In this document: positions 34,711-47,299 of the stretch, in pieces
How the letters are laid out: each line of letters opens with the position of its first letter
How positions within the stretch are numbered: the stretch's first letter is position 1
DNA from: Pontederia crassipes
Taxonomy: Eukaryota; Streptophyta; Magnoliopsida; Commelinales; Pontederiaceae
DNA length: 64,000 nucleotides
Direction of reading: 5' to 3'
Assembly (NCBI GenBank): GCA_030549335.1
Contig: CM060194.1
Span: 64,694,547 to 64,758,546, forward strand
The notes under the pieces: generated by a model
The model's database searches: none
What the model was told of the DNA's origin: nothing
Seen by the model: only the letters and a program-made list of their open reading frames with translations
Translations under genes and position numbers: made by a program

Positions 34711-35921
34711 GATTCCTCAGCTCTCTTTTGTTCCTGTCAGCGTCTCTGCACAGGAGTTTTGAGATGAGTCACCACACAGCACTAATATTAAAAGCATATC
34801 CATTGTCAAAAGTAATAATAAAAGGCGGACAATGCTATCTTTTGGCAGGTTCGCTAAACATAATTTGTAAATTTGAGTGTCAATATATCCTTCATAATAT
34901 ATAGTTTCAAATTATGAATAAAATTAATGGGTTCCTCTTTAAAATGAGGAACATCTTGTCCTTCATTTTTTTAATTATTAGATTAGAAATTTATAAATGA
35001 TGTTTAATTTATTTTTATTTAAAATTTTTAATGTAATTTATATATTTTTAATGTTCTTCCTTAAAAAAAAAAGAACACCTTTCTGTTTGATAAAATGATC
35101 AATTCTATAGAATATATGTGAATTGTTTGAAGTTGCTTAGAAGATTTCTTCATAAATAATTAATTTCTCTTCCTTTTTAACAAAAAACCTTTTTTAAAAC
35201 AAAGCAAATGGAATTTCATTCTTTCGTTTTTTCCCATTTTAACAATCAATTTTTAAAAAAAAATTGTCCTACACCATGATCCGGTGAAATGAACTTGAAT
35301 CGACAGCGCTAAAACAGTTTTCTTTCATTTGTTCATAAACCATCATTCACATTGTCTTAGAGTCTACCCTCGTGCACACTATTCCTCATTAAGGCCTTTC
35401 TGTAGAGAAAAAAAACGCACATTTTTGGCGGAATGCACATGAAAAGATTACTCAAAACTAAACTCACCGTTGAACTGTGCAAAGTGCAAAAGATCTCAAC
35501 TCAGTTCACACTTCACAGGCAAATCTTCAGCTTTATCATTGATCTACAGGTGACAGTTTATTTTCTTCGAGATGGGGATTCTTGGCTGCTTGCTGCTGAA
35601 GTGAAAAAAAAAAAAAGAGCCATCTATCGGACTTTATATAGCAGGGTAAATCTAAGATGGTAAGACCTGTTTGGAGTATTGGCATTCTAGCAAGATAGCC
35701 AGCTGAGGTCACACTTTGCCTCCCGCTGCCTCAACTGACATTGATGCCAGAAAGATGATAGATCTTTTAAAGTTAAACAAGACATTAAGGAAAGAGATAA
35801 GAGCAAGGTGTTGACTACTGGGGGAGAAAATGTATGTTCTGACAAATTTGCTAGCGGTCTCGGATGTACATCAACCTTCCAGTTTCTTAACAAAATTGGA
35901 CTAACTACTGCGTTCAGCACG
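34711..35921. other. Intergenic: COP10 promoter and GH17 3' flank
   Basis: 34711-34800 is the COP10 leader/promoter. The spacer is AT-rich. 35640-35921 is likely GH17 3' UTR. A small inverted-repeat element is listed separately. No gene was found. Confidence 0.5.
34935..35068. mobile_element. Small MITE-like inverted-repeat element
   Basis: The left end tttaaaatgaggaacatc and the reverse complement of the right end ttaaggaagaacatt are similar, and the left end also matches an end of the element at 48104-48262. The interior is AT-rich and non-coding. Exact limits and the target duplication are not certain. Confidence 0.3.
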
Positions 35922-38900
35922 TCATAATACAAGAGGTAGTATGACTGTCACCCAAAGGCTTAGGCCGAGAGATTCTGGCCGCAAGGCGTCATTTTCAAGG
36001 CTGGCAGGTCCAGGCGCAGTACCTGATGTCATGCTCCCAGCGATGCTAGAGTTTGAACCGGTGCTGCAATGGAGATCGAGATCCTTAAATTGTTTAAACA
36101 TATCAAATCTCTGAAGCTAAAGTTAGACCCATTCAGAACACTTACCTTCCAGCAAAAATGCATGAACCGTGGCCTGCAAGTGCATCGACAAATCTCAGAG
36201 ATTAAAATCCTTGTAACTTAACAAATGTAAAGAGAACCAAAGTGAAAGAACAAAACAGGCTAGTTTAAGAATGTGGAGGTGAAAATAAATCACATTCAGA
36301 AACTTTCATCTTAAAAAGGGAATAAAACAAAGGTGAAGTAAGTGAAGTATAAGATTGAGGGACAGACCAAAATGATACAGAGAAAAATAAGAAAAGGAAA
36401 GGAAAAGGCAGCAATCAATAAACCCAGCTAGAAAGAAGAATCAAAAGTTTAGAATTCCTCTTGCTTTTTCCTATTTTCTTCTTGTACACAAATCAAAAGT
36501 GGAACTATGTTTGTAGGGCATATTACAAACTAAAATGAAAACAAGATCGTTATCCCAATTTTCCCAAATTGTGTTTTCTACCTTATTGTCAAGATATGAA
36601 CATTTCCTGAACAGAAAACAGTGTGCATGTTATTTCCGCAGAAAACAAGCTATAAGGCATGTATAGATGGCTGATACAGATGACTTGCCATCCTTTTACA
36701 GAGTTCAATTTGGTTGGTTTAGCTTCAGGTTTAAATGAACTCCGCCTATGTTTTATAGTCGGTCCCAAGCCCGAATAAAGGAGGAGGGTTGTGTTAGGTC
36801 CCGACAGCCAGCGTAAAATCATATCGAATCTTATGAATATGGATCAACGAATGGCGTCGTATGATCCATGTAGCCGACCCCACCTAGTGGGATAAGGCTT
36901 TGTTGTTGTTTTGTTGTTGGAGCTTCAGGTTTAAATGGAGGGGAAGAAGGGATGCAAATACATGGCAACAAGTTAGATCACATATCATCAAATTTAACTA
37001 ACTCAGCACAAGAGCAGTTTTGACAAAATTAAGAGATGATTTTATTCTGTATACTTAGTATGTAATGATTAGATAGCAGACAAAGATGACATGCCATCCG
37101 TTTACATAGTTCTTTTTTGGGTTAATTTAGCTTCAGCTTAAATGGAAGGAATGAACGGATGCAAATACATGGCCACAAAGTTAGTTCACATATCACCAAA
37201 CTTAGCCAACTGAGGATACCAGAACAGCAGTTTTGATATATTTATGAGATGTCTTTTATTCTGTATGCTTAGTATGTATTAGAATCTCTCTCTTACAAAC
37301 ATGTGTTTGTCATTACTGATGAAAAAGAACTCATGTTTATTTCATATGCCTAACTACAGATCCAAGGATAAGACATGTAACTCCACTTCACAAGTTGGAA
37401 AAAATAAAGTGATGACACAGCTCGTAATAGTAGGACATTTACTGAGGGGCACTAGAAAACAATTGATCATGGTTGGTGAACTTGAAAGAGATGCCAAATG
37501 CCGATGGCTAGTAGTAAGCTACGGGAAAATGACGGTGATTCGATGAGGGATAGTTGTTGAACTATATGCAGTGAAGGCAAGACAGAACAACATTTTAAAC
37601 AATAAAATCAACATCGGGAAGCCTCCCCAGAAAACAGATATGGTAAATTAACAAACAGAAACTATGCATATGCACAGTCTCTGCTTGAGAATATATGCTG
37701 GTGGACATACTATATATTTCAATTCAACAGAGACTTACTAGGATCAGTGCTTGTGATCATAGCAGTGTTACCAAAATTGCAGGTGCCACCACTTGCTTGT
37801 GTTCTGTGGTAATAATCATTATAAGCATAGGAAGCAATGGCTACAAGGTTATTATCTTCATAGCATGGTTGTCCCTGTTGGACGGAACTGCAGTTTGCTG
37901 AACCAGGTCCACAAACCCAATCTAAGCCTTTCTTTAGGGCCACAGTATCTGCACTAGCATTTGCCACACAGAACACACCACTCATAGTTATGGAATCAGC
38001 TGCAGTGTCAATTGCATGTCCAAAGGTCAAAGAATACAAAGCTGACCCATTTGGAACAAATATGCCCCAGTTCTTCTCAGAAGTAGGTCCAGGACGAAGA
38101 TCTTCATTGAACAACTCATCGATATATGCACTAACTTGTGTGGTAGGCTGACTTGGTGTACCAGATCCATTCAGAACATGCTGGATAAGATTACTATTGT
38201 AGGCCAGTGCATTATCGACATTAGCATCTGATTCATTTCCTCCACCTAATGATGGCCAACCAGATGCTGTCACAATAACCGGAATGCCTGTGAAATTAAG
38301 TGCATGCATTGAGTAATAAGCCGAATCTATCATAGCATCAAACATGTTTGCGTAGTACAAATCAGTATTGGGGTCCACAATCTGATTATTTGGACTTAGT
38401 GATTTGAACAGAGCATATTCTATAGGGAAAACGCCTTGACCCTTGGTGTAACCATAATACGGCTGCGCATTCAACATGAATGGAGATCCTGTATTCTTTA
38501 GGAACTGGAGATATTGATACATTACAGAATTCCACGTAGAATTGAATATTGCTGATGATGGAGGAAAGGACTTGGGAATCATGTCCATTGACTGTGGGCT
38601 TGAAACTTTAATCTGAAAGTTAAGGTTTGATGCCAAGAGAGCAGACTGAAGAAACTGCATTGCTGGAACAAGAACAAGTGCAGCATTTGGGATGGTTGTC
38701 AGGACCTCATTGCCAACAGCTATGGAAGTTATGTTAGTTGCTGGCGCAAAGGCAGCAACATTTTTGTTGATCCAGTCAGCTGCTTCTGCACGAGATTGTC
38801 CTACCCGTAGAAGCTGATCATTAGGTATTCCAACCATAACCTCTATTCCAGTGTTTGCTAAGGCATTCAGCAATTGATGGTCTGCATCAAACAGGCGAAC

Positions 38901-39789
38901 ATGTTTTATCTGTTGAGTTTGGAGAATTGAGACGATATCAGCAGCTGATGGTATGTTGGACATCTCTGTGCCAATAGTTATTCCAACAAATGCGCCTACA
39001 AATACGAAATCTTGGTCTGTTAGACTTCAATAGAACATAAATATAAGTTTAAGAATACACAGATAACAAAGAGGTATTCAAAATATCATCCAAACAAAAA
39101 CTGTTAGTACTAAGAAACTGGAAGAACTCATCCATAACAAATAGATAGATGAAGAGAGTCCACGCCTTAACTTTCAATACAAAGATTCAAAAGAAAATAC
39201 AACTAAAGAACATATGATAGCTGAAATTCCTGGAGCCCATATGAAGAGATTTTTGTTTCTTTGAGAGGAAAGCCCAGAATTAAGAGAAGTTCAAGTGCTA
39301 TTCAACGATAGTCATTGTATATAAAGAAGATCTTAAATTACAGGCTGAAGTGAATGAGAAGTGAGACACAAGATATATGACAAAGAAGCACTATGGAACA
39401 AAAATAGATTAACATGATATAGGAAGGCCCTTCTGAAAAATTTGATACATGAGGGCAATAGTCCTTCTACAAACAGTGGGTAGAGAACGAAAAATTTCTC
39501 TGTTTCGCTGGATCGCATGATCCAAAATATCTTTTGTCCCTGACATGTAAAAAGTCAAGAGACAATTAGGCATCCAAAATATTTTTTCATCATCACAGCA
39601 GCATATAGAGATTCTTATTACAAAGGATATCATTCATCGAGGATACAGAAAAATGCAGACAAAAGGTATTGTTAGAACAAGAGATAAATTTTCTCCACAA
39701 GGTAAGATAAACAGTAGAACACCTGAAACAATTGGGGCAAGGAAGATGAGCAATAGTGTAATGCTCTCCCATTTTTGTGGAAACATCAT
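35922..39789 (-). CDS. GH17 beta-1,3-glucanase with X8 domain, GPI-anchor type
   Basis: Plant glucan endo-1,3-beta-glucosidase family member; relatives act on callose at the cell wall or plasmodesmata. Exons 39723-39789, 37739-38995, 36146-36173, 35922-36063 join in frame to 497 residues. A signal peptide (MMFPQKWESITLLLIFLAPIVS) leads into the GH17 domain (about 24-345). The general acid Glu is present (SIAVGNEVLT, E119). At the nucleophile site the usual S/T-E-S/T-GWPS reads VTASGWPS: Ala266, codon GCA at 38265-38267. An X8/CBM43 module follows (about 364-450), with cysteines spaced as usual and ending in SHGSCIFAGS. A Ser/Gly-rich linker and a hydrophobic tail (LGLSLWVTVILPLVL) fit a GPI signal. 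It may be a callose-binding or otherwise non-hydrolytic protein. Intron 2 contains a SINE. Confidence 0.93.
36666..37280. repeat. Diverged tandem duplication in GH17 intron 2
   Basis: Copy 1 (about 36666-37066) and copy 2 (about 37070-37280) share gatgac-tgccatcc, ttagcttcag, gatgcaaatacatgg and ttattctgtat-cttagtatgta. Copy 1 is longer because it contains the SINE at 36738-36920; copy 2 has none, so the SINE came after the duplication. Confidence 0.75.
36738..36920 (+). mobile_element. Au-like SINE, full-length type
   Basis: A 183-bp insertion with perfect 17-bp target duplication agcttcaggtttaaatg (36721-36737 and 36921-36937). It starts at the same base as the 18941 copy (aactccgcctatg) and has the same head and the same RTE-type tail with TTG repeats. 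Two copies with identical 5' ends define the element's true length of about 180 bp. It lies antisense in GH17 intron 2. Confidence 0.85.
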
Positions 39790-41108
39790 GTTACTTGAAC
39801 TTTATGTGTGAAGCTCAGTAGTGCTAAAGGCGTACGGACAGCTGCTAACTGTATAAAACCATAATAAAGTTATCAAACTATTGAGTGACATAAGAAGTCA
39901 ATGCATGACTGAATAAGTTACAAGTGAGCAAATTCACATGTAGTAGACAAAATACATATATGCCACAATAAAATTTGAGTATGAAGGTAGAAATAGATAT
40001 AGAAGGTAACATGGAAAACATGCACTGACATCTCACCCTGTAATAAATCTGTGATATGGAAAACAACATTCAGAAATCAAAGTTGTAGTCTGTCATAATT
40101 GTGACTTGTATACAAGCCAAGGAATTGAAAATACAGAATAAAACATGTATATACACATATTGATAGGATATTGAGAGGTGAAAAGCCAGAGATACATATC
40201 CAGTTGATGTGCGGAAACAGTATATATACATATATATTATGTATTCTTACTTTTTCCAAGAGAGTTGTAATACAAGATGGATGACTACCCAACCTTGGAG
40301 TCACCCTTTTTCTCGTTAAAAAATAATAATAATGTGTGAATCAAAGTATCTAAGCGCACAATCTAATATACATGAGATGAGAAGTTGGATCATAGTCTCA
40401 TACCATGGCTGCAATGTGCGATAGCACTGTTTATAAACCCAATGCAAAATAACAGACGTTGTATATCGTAGTCAAAAGTTAAGCATAGCAGGAACCGAGT
40501 GAATACATATGAGTATATGACAAACAAAATCGTACCTAAAAATCATAGCCTAGCCAGGTCAAAAGAAAATATATTTGAGAGGGGGTTAAGATATAATTGA
40601 TATCATGACAATGTTAGGTTTCCACAGTTATGTGCCTGATCCATTTGGGCCCTTATACATCCGCATAAATCACAAAAACATATTTGTATTAGAAAATAAT
40701 ACAGAAACCTAGCACCTAGCATGAAACCATGTTGAAAACCACACAGATTGTTTTTTTCACATAGACCTTTAAAAAAATCACATAAAGAAACCTATGCCAG
40801 GATCTTTTGTTTCCAGAATTTTCCCCTCTTCATCTCTAAACTCGCCTGTTAACTGTAGTTCAAATGTAACACCCAAGGAACCTTTAATATCATTAGCATT
40901 GAAATGAGAACAGAATTTTCAGGATCCAAGAAATTGAAAAGACTTCTATGTGCCCAGTACAGTTGCTTATTTGAATCCTCCAAAACTTCCCATGTAATAC
41001 ACATTTGTAGAACACTGAAGCCATTTATGTAATTGGGAAGAAATATATGCCAAAGCACCTTTCACAAATACAATTACTTTTCTTGACGATAAAATAAGAT
41101 AGCTTGAT
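39790..41108. other. GH17 upstream region, no coding sequence seen
   Basis: Likely GH17 leader and possibly a leader intron. AT-rich; a few short open frames without any family signature. No RNA gene or defined repeat. Confidence 0.45.
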
Positions 41109-41632
41109 ACGACGTCATTCCGCTCTATTAGTAACCAAACCTTTCGGTATATTATTCACCAATAGATCTTGCTCTATTAGTTCGCCAAGTGTCCGCCTTG
41201 GCCTCCCTCTCCCTCTTTTAATCGGACTCCAGATTATTTGATCTACTCTTCTTACTTCTCTGAACATGACCGAACCATCTCAAACGATTCTCTACCATTT
41301 TCTCACTAATAGGAGCCACTCCGACTCGTTCACGTATTAGTGAGAAAATGGTAGAGAATCGTTTGAGATGGTTCGGTCATGTTCAGAGAAGACCATTAGA
41401 TGCGCCAGTAAGAAGAGTAGATCAAATAATCTGGAGTCCGATTAAAAGAGGGAGAGGGAGATTAAAAGAGGGAGAGGGAGGCCAAGGCGGACACTTGGCG
41501 AACTAATAGAGCAAGATCTATTGGTGAATAATATACCGAAAGGTTTGGTTACTAATAGAGCGGAATGGCGTCGTATGATCCATGTAGCCGACCCCATCTA
41601 GTGGGATAAGGCTTTGTTGTTGTTGTTGTTGT
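41109..41632 (+). mobile_element. Inverted-duplicated RTE LINE 3' end (foldback)
   Basis: The right part (41335-41632) is an RTE 3' end in plus orientation, through gccgaccccatctagtggg to (TTG)n. The left part (41109-41320) is the same segment in minus orientation. They form a hairpin with arms of about 210-230 bp and a loop of about 25 bases (41320-41334, cactccgactcgttc inside). The left arm lacks about 14 bases present in other copies, and the right arm has an 18-bp internal duplication (attaaaagagggagaggg). No target duplication was seen. The inverted arms overlap fully, which is more than simple twin-priming inversion usually gives. Confidence 0.85.
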
Positions 41633-43653
41633 TTCGTACAAAAACAGAAAGTAAAACGTAGAGATAATTCATTGGCATCAGAAAATAGATCATCCCAAGG
41701 CCTAATCCATCTTGAATGAACGCCATATTGAGTTCAATTGTTCTAAATGCCAATATATTTTTGCCCTCTGCTATTTAATTTCTCTCCAATCCAAAATATG
41801 AGTATTAATTTTATCTTGCCACTCCTGGGAGTTAATGAGAATACAACAAGGCACAACAATCAGAATGTGCAAATTCCTTTGCCTGAGATTAACAAGATTT
41901 AGCTTCTACAGATTTATAAAAGGCCTGGTGACAAAAAGAATAACCAAAAAAAATCAACGAGTGAACAAAATATGCAATCAAAATGTAGCGTTTGACGCAG
42001 AAAGTTGATAGTTCATATGTTGATGGCCACAAACTACATTGCCAGCTTCTCATGCTTCTGAGAGAAACCAAACCTAAACTTCGATTCATTCAACGGCACT
42101 AAAAAAAAATCTCAGCACATTTCATGTGCCCCTCAGCTTTACCACTAGTCAGAAAGAAAAAAAAACATGAAGGGAAAAAAACAGTACAAAAAACTCTCCA
42201 CTGAACAAAAAGGATAAATCTATAACACAATGCATCTGGTATTCTTCCATTATACAAAATCCTACTTTTCTTTCCGGAGATCCAAATTCTAAAACCCGAA
42301 GACTGCTGGTAAAACAAAGCACAGGCCGGAGAAATCAAAGACTGTAAACAAAGAAACAACGGCTGTACCAGATACGAACTACTGAGATAATCGACTGGAT
42401 ACAAGGCCAAGCTTGTCCGACCGCCCACCTGCAGCCCTTTTCCTTGTGCAAAAGAACAAAAAAACTTTTGTTTTGTTTTCACTACCAGTGAAAGCTAAAG
42501 AGGCAAAGGTAGGAAGATGAAATGGTCATAGGTTACTGAACAGAGCGAGAGAGAGAGAGAGAGGTGAAGGATTCAGAGTAGTTGGAGAGGCTTAGGAGGA
42601 ATCCAAAGAGGCGTACAAATTTTTCTCCCCACTCGGCTGTATGCTTCCTTGCTGTCAGAAGCTTTAGGACACTTATGTTTTGTTTATTATAGTCTAAGAA
42701 TGGAGTTTTTATCTGTTGAGCAAGAGCTTTTACAATAATGAAGCTGAGATTGACCATATTTCATTACTTTGCTCAGGTTAGATTCGAATGTATGCTTTCC
42801 AAATTTATATGTGATCTTAGATTATTATATTACTAGGTTATTTTAACCCCAAGAGTTGCGTCCATTTTAGCTATAAAAGTATTTATTTGCCAAGTTGTTT
42901 TACTTTTAATACAACATTGTTAATTGTATTTATTTTATTGAATTATATTTTCAGCCTTTTGGACCTTTTCCAAAACTCGGGAGAATTCAAATTTAAAAAA
43001 AACATACATATATTTTTAAAAAAGACTAAAAGAATTTGAAAACTTGCATAATTTACGTTCAATTGTTCTTTTTCAAATCATAATAAAGTGAATATTATAA
43101 ATATTAAAAAATTAATCCTGTGTCTGCACTTCGCTATAATAATCAATAGTTTTTTAACATTTTTTTATATTTCAAAACTTCATGTTGAATTAATTCAACA
43201 TATTATTAATGATATTAATGAAGTTCACGCATTTTTTTAAAAAGCAAATAGCGTAGAAAAAATATTTCAAAAAAATTTGAAAAGTTTTCCACTGTTGTTA
43301 AAATGGGACCACGTTGACCTATATTGACCAGCATCTCATAAAGTGATCATAAAAATTGCATTACTGATGTACCACTCGTCCCAACAAGGAGTTAGTTACA
43401 AAATTACACATTACCCACGTGAAAAAAAAACACGTAATTGGGTAAATTCCATCAATTACCCCTCTCCTTTATTCATTAATATTTTGTACACTTATATTAT
43501 CCCATAACGTGCACAATCTTATGTAAACAATATGTACAAATGTAATCTGTAAATTGATTCTATTATCTATAATTAAAGATAGACAATTAAAGGTTTTACC
43601 TGAAACTTGTTTAGATATGTAAATTTTGAAACATATAAAACACGGTGTCCCTC
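41633..43653. other. Intergenic; possible distal GH17 leader
   Basis: 42480-42620 is CT-rich on the minus strand, with a GA run at 42546-42563, a feature common in plant 5' leaders, so GH17 transcription may start there with a long leader intron. This is inference only. From 42780 rightward the DNA is AT-rich with no gene. Confidence 0.35.
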
Positions 43654-43661
43654 TTTTAAAG

Positions 43662-44250
43662 CAGTGTTGTAAGATTCGGCCCGATCGATCGGATCAGTGT
43701 CTGGGTACTAAAATGGTCCATGTGTTGTTTAAAATTTGGCCATGGAGTTGACCCATTTTGATCCGGTCAAACTCGGTTAAAACTCGGGTTCAACCGATCG
43801 ACCCGACGAGTTTGATCGATTCGATCAGGACAAGTTGTAAGATGTAAAAAAATAAAATATACAAAAATTATTAACTTTTTTAAAATATCATATATATATA
43901 TATTTAAATTTATATTTCAATATTCTTCTTTATCACATATATAAAATTTCATTGATATCTTTATTTTTTTATAATTACTCACAATATTTTTTATTTATAA
44001 GATATTCAATTGATAATTTAATTTATGTTTACTTTATTATATTATTTGGTCTAAAATATTTATTATATTACATTATATTTTTGCTAAATAATATATTACA
44101 TATTAATAATATTATAATAGTCACTTGAACTTATTTTATTTTTTATTAATTTATATTATTTGGCTCGACCATTCGATTCGATCCTGTCCAATCGATCCGA
44201 CCTAACCCGTTAGACAATTCGGATCGATTGTCAGGGGTCTTACAACATTG
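43662..44250. mobile_element. hAT-type MITE
   Basis: A 589-bp element has terminal inverted repeats CAGTGTTGTAAGA (left) and TCTTACAACATTG (right, complement CAATGTTGTAAGA). An 8-bp target duplication ttttaaag/ctttaaag (43654-43661, 44251-44258) has one mismatch. Subterminal regions are rich in cgatcgatcgga-type motifs on both sides; the centre is AT-rich and non-coding. Confidence 0.8.
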
Positions 44251-44258
44251 CTTTAAAG

Positions 44259-46563
44259 AGGGAATACCTTTATTTTTTTTCTTTTAATATATATTACACT
44301 TATCTAAGTTATTGATGATTTTTATATTAAAAAAAGATAAATTACTATCATGTAATGTTGTTCTCATTGTTAAACTCTTTTATAAAAAAAAAGTATCTAA
44401 AATTATTGGAAGCTCGATCTAATAGCCTGTCCTACCTTTTTTTTAGGTAGATTTTTTTTTTTCAAATTATACTCCCTCCCTCCCTCCCTCTCTCTATGCA
44501 AATAATGCCGGACCACGTGTGTGCGAAAAATGCTGGACCACCTCACAGAATTCACTGAAGTAAATTATAAATTATATTAGTTCCAGTGAGTTTATGATGA
44601 TGACGATTGAATAATAAATGAGATTATAATTGTACCATACAATAAAACTTTTATAACATATGTTTTTCATTTGCAATTTATGCGGTTGTTAATACTTTCA
44701 AAATAAAACGATATTCATTTTTTTAACCGTAATATTATTGTCATTTAAAAAATTATTATTATCATTTTTTTCGCGTGAATAGCAAATATTTTTACTATAT
44801 TAATAAAATAATAATATTTTGAAGTGATAATAATATTATTTTTCTTAATAAAACATTATTAATGAATTTGATTGCTCAACAGATGACATTCTACAATTTT
44901 TTTAAAAAAAAAACCTAGTGGACTTATAGATTCACAAAAGTTGCCAACATCCTGTTTGGAAGCGGAAAATTGAAGAAATGATAAAAAAAATTATAATTTC
45001 TCTTCTTATCTCAGTAAATATTATAAAGTACTGTTTGGATGTGAATTTTATTGATTTTAAAATTACAGTTTAGGGCCCAAAAAAGTGTAAAAAAATAGGA
45101 GGACACGCCACCTTTTTCTTCCTAGAGGCGATTAAGGGGTTATTTGGTTTGCGAATACATAGCGGAATAGAATTTTATTTAATCATTTTTTACCAAATAG
45201 CGCATGGAATAAGAATAAGCGTCGACAATGAATGCACGAAGGCCAATACACGTGTTAATCATGTCGGATGTATGTTTTTTCAGATTGAGATATTCGACGA
45301 ACACGATATTCGACGAAAATAAGTCATTTGTCATCAACTTATTTCACGAAGAATAAAACGACACCCCACAATAGAATAGATAATATCGATTGTCGTATTC
45401 GATTGAATATATGATCCTATTTTAATTATCGTATTTGTGAACAAAATGACACTCATAAAAAAAATACTAAGAGAAAAAACGATCGTCGTAAAAAAAATAG
45501 TTAGGATCCGAATACTTTTTTTTAATAATTTTAATGTGGTATCATACTTAGAATTTTACCATCTATAGCTTATAATACTTTTCTACTCAAACAGGACGTA
45601 ATTGATTGGATTATTGATGATATGATAGGTAAAAGATTCACCGGGGCCCACGTGGAGAGGTTATGACTCTGGTCCTTGTAATGCAAGTGGGTTGTCTGGA
45701 CTGGACTTACATATTTACTTGCCCAAACTCTAATGTTTGTCTTTATCTTTCGCTCTCCTGGTCTCCTCCACAATTTTTTTTCCCATGGAAATAATGGAGT
45801 TTGCAATTTTTTTTTTCAAGTCTCGATGATCATCATTTTTCTCTTAAACTTCTTCAAGTTTTTTCGTCGCCACTCGTGAATTATGAAATAATGAAATTTT
45901 TTATTAAATATACATTTGTTGATCACTTATTTGGGTTCACTCAATACAGAGGGGAGAACTAATATCTAGTTATAGTAGTAAAATTTTGTTTAATTGATAA
46001 TAAAGGTAAAGAGCGTAAAAAAGCGGAAGGAATTTGTTTTTTTTTCTTTTAAGTGGACTCATTTTTCTTTTTCTTTTTTTTTTTTTGCATTCCATTGGAG
46101 AGTCCATGAAAGTACCAAATCCCGTAATCATGGAGTCGTTCTCCTAATATAATAGTTATATAGTGAGTTATTTACTTATTAATTTCCATTTAATTCCTTG
46201 ATTTCCAATCCCTTTTGTTTCATCTTCAACATGGGAGAGAAGTTTAACAAACATGCTAGAACGAGAAGATCAAGAATAAAAAAGTCCAAACGGTGGGTAC
46301 ACAGAATCATTTCAATGAATTGGACTTTGTATAGCCCTGATTTCACAAGATCGACAATGGTTTTCAAGAAAATTTGAATTGAAATGTAGTGATAAGTTGA
46401 TAATGATTTACTTTTCATTGAATTTATGTGCGGTGATAGCTCGGTTTATTTTGGGACCAGATTATAACAAGGACGATTCTTTAAACACGATCCGATTCCC
46501 GAGACGAATTAACCAGGATTAAACCTTTTCACAACTTTTTATTTTTTTTATTTTATCTCACAC
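44259..46563. other. AT-rich intergenic DNA
   Basis: No gene found. It includes a short CCCT-type simple repeat (44474-44494), poly-A/T tracts and the Tourist-like candidate listed next. Confidence 0.5.
45136..45455. mobile_element. Possible Tourist-like (PIF/Harbinger) MITE
   Basis: The left end ggggttatttggtttgcg and the right end complement gagtgtcattttgttcac are alike and resemble Tourist-type ends. TAA trinucleotides lie at both edges (45133-45135 and 45456-45458), matching the usual 3-bp target. The interior is non-coding. Confidence 0.45.
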
Positions 46564-46581
46564 ATTTCTATTATAAAATAT

Positions 46582-47281
46582 GAATATATGCATAGCAATT
46601 TCACAAATAAACAACTTAGAGACGATTTGAAAGTTAGGTTAGGGGAGGATATAATTCCTCAAGTGACAAAGTTTAAATATTTAGGATCAATTGTAAGACA
46701 AGATGGTGAGATTGATGACGATGTTAATCATAGAATTCAAGCTGGTTGGTGTAAGTGGAGGAAAGCCACTGGAGTTCTTTGTGATAGAAAAGTACCCAAT
46801 AAAGTTAAAGGAAAATTCTATCGTACTGCTATAAGGCCAGCAGTGTTATATGGTAGTGAATGTTGGGCTATGAAGGGACAACATGAACGTAAAGTGGGGG
46901 TAGACGAAATGAGGATGTTGAGATGGATGTGTGGTCATACAAGATTAGATAAGATTAGGAATGACCATATACGTGAACGAGTCGGAGTGGCTCCTATTAG
47001 TAAGAAAATGGTAGAGAATCGTTTGAGATGGTTTGGTCATGTTCAGAGAAGACCATTAGATGCGCCAGTAAGAAGAGTAGATCAAATAATCTGGAGTCCG
47101 ATTAAAAGAGGGAGAGGGAGGCCAAGGCGGACACTTGGCGAACTAATAGAGCAAGATCTATTGGTGAATAATATACCGAAATGTTTGGTTACTAATAGAG
47201 CGGAATGGCGTCGTATGATCCATGTAGCCGACCCCACCTAGTGGGATAAGGCTTTGTTGTTGTTGTTGTTGTTGTTGTTGT
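46582..47281 (+). mobile_element. RTE LINE, 5'-truncated, C-terminal frame still open
   Basis: A 700-bp insertion has a perfect 18-bp target duplication atttctattataaaatat (46564-46581 and 47282-47299). Frame 46588-47241 encodes the last 217 residues of the RTE ORF without a stop ([18 protein letters not shown]..., [11 protein letters not shown], then [15 protein letters not shown] and [13 protein letters not shown]). The RT catalytic core is absent. The tail is gggataaggc then (TTG)8. The open frame and intact duplication suggest a fairly recent insertion compared with the 21071 copy. Confidence 0.93.
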
Positions 47282-47299
47282 ATTTCTATTATAAAATAT

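Noticed and set aside
37695-37901. Plus-strand frame of 68 codons
   Set aside because: Antisense to the GH17 main exon.
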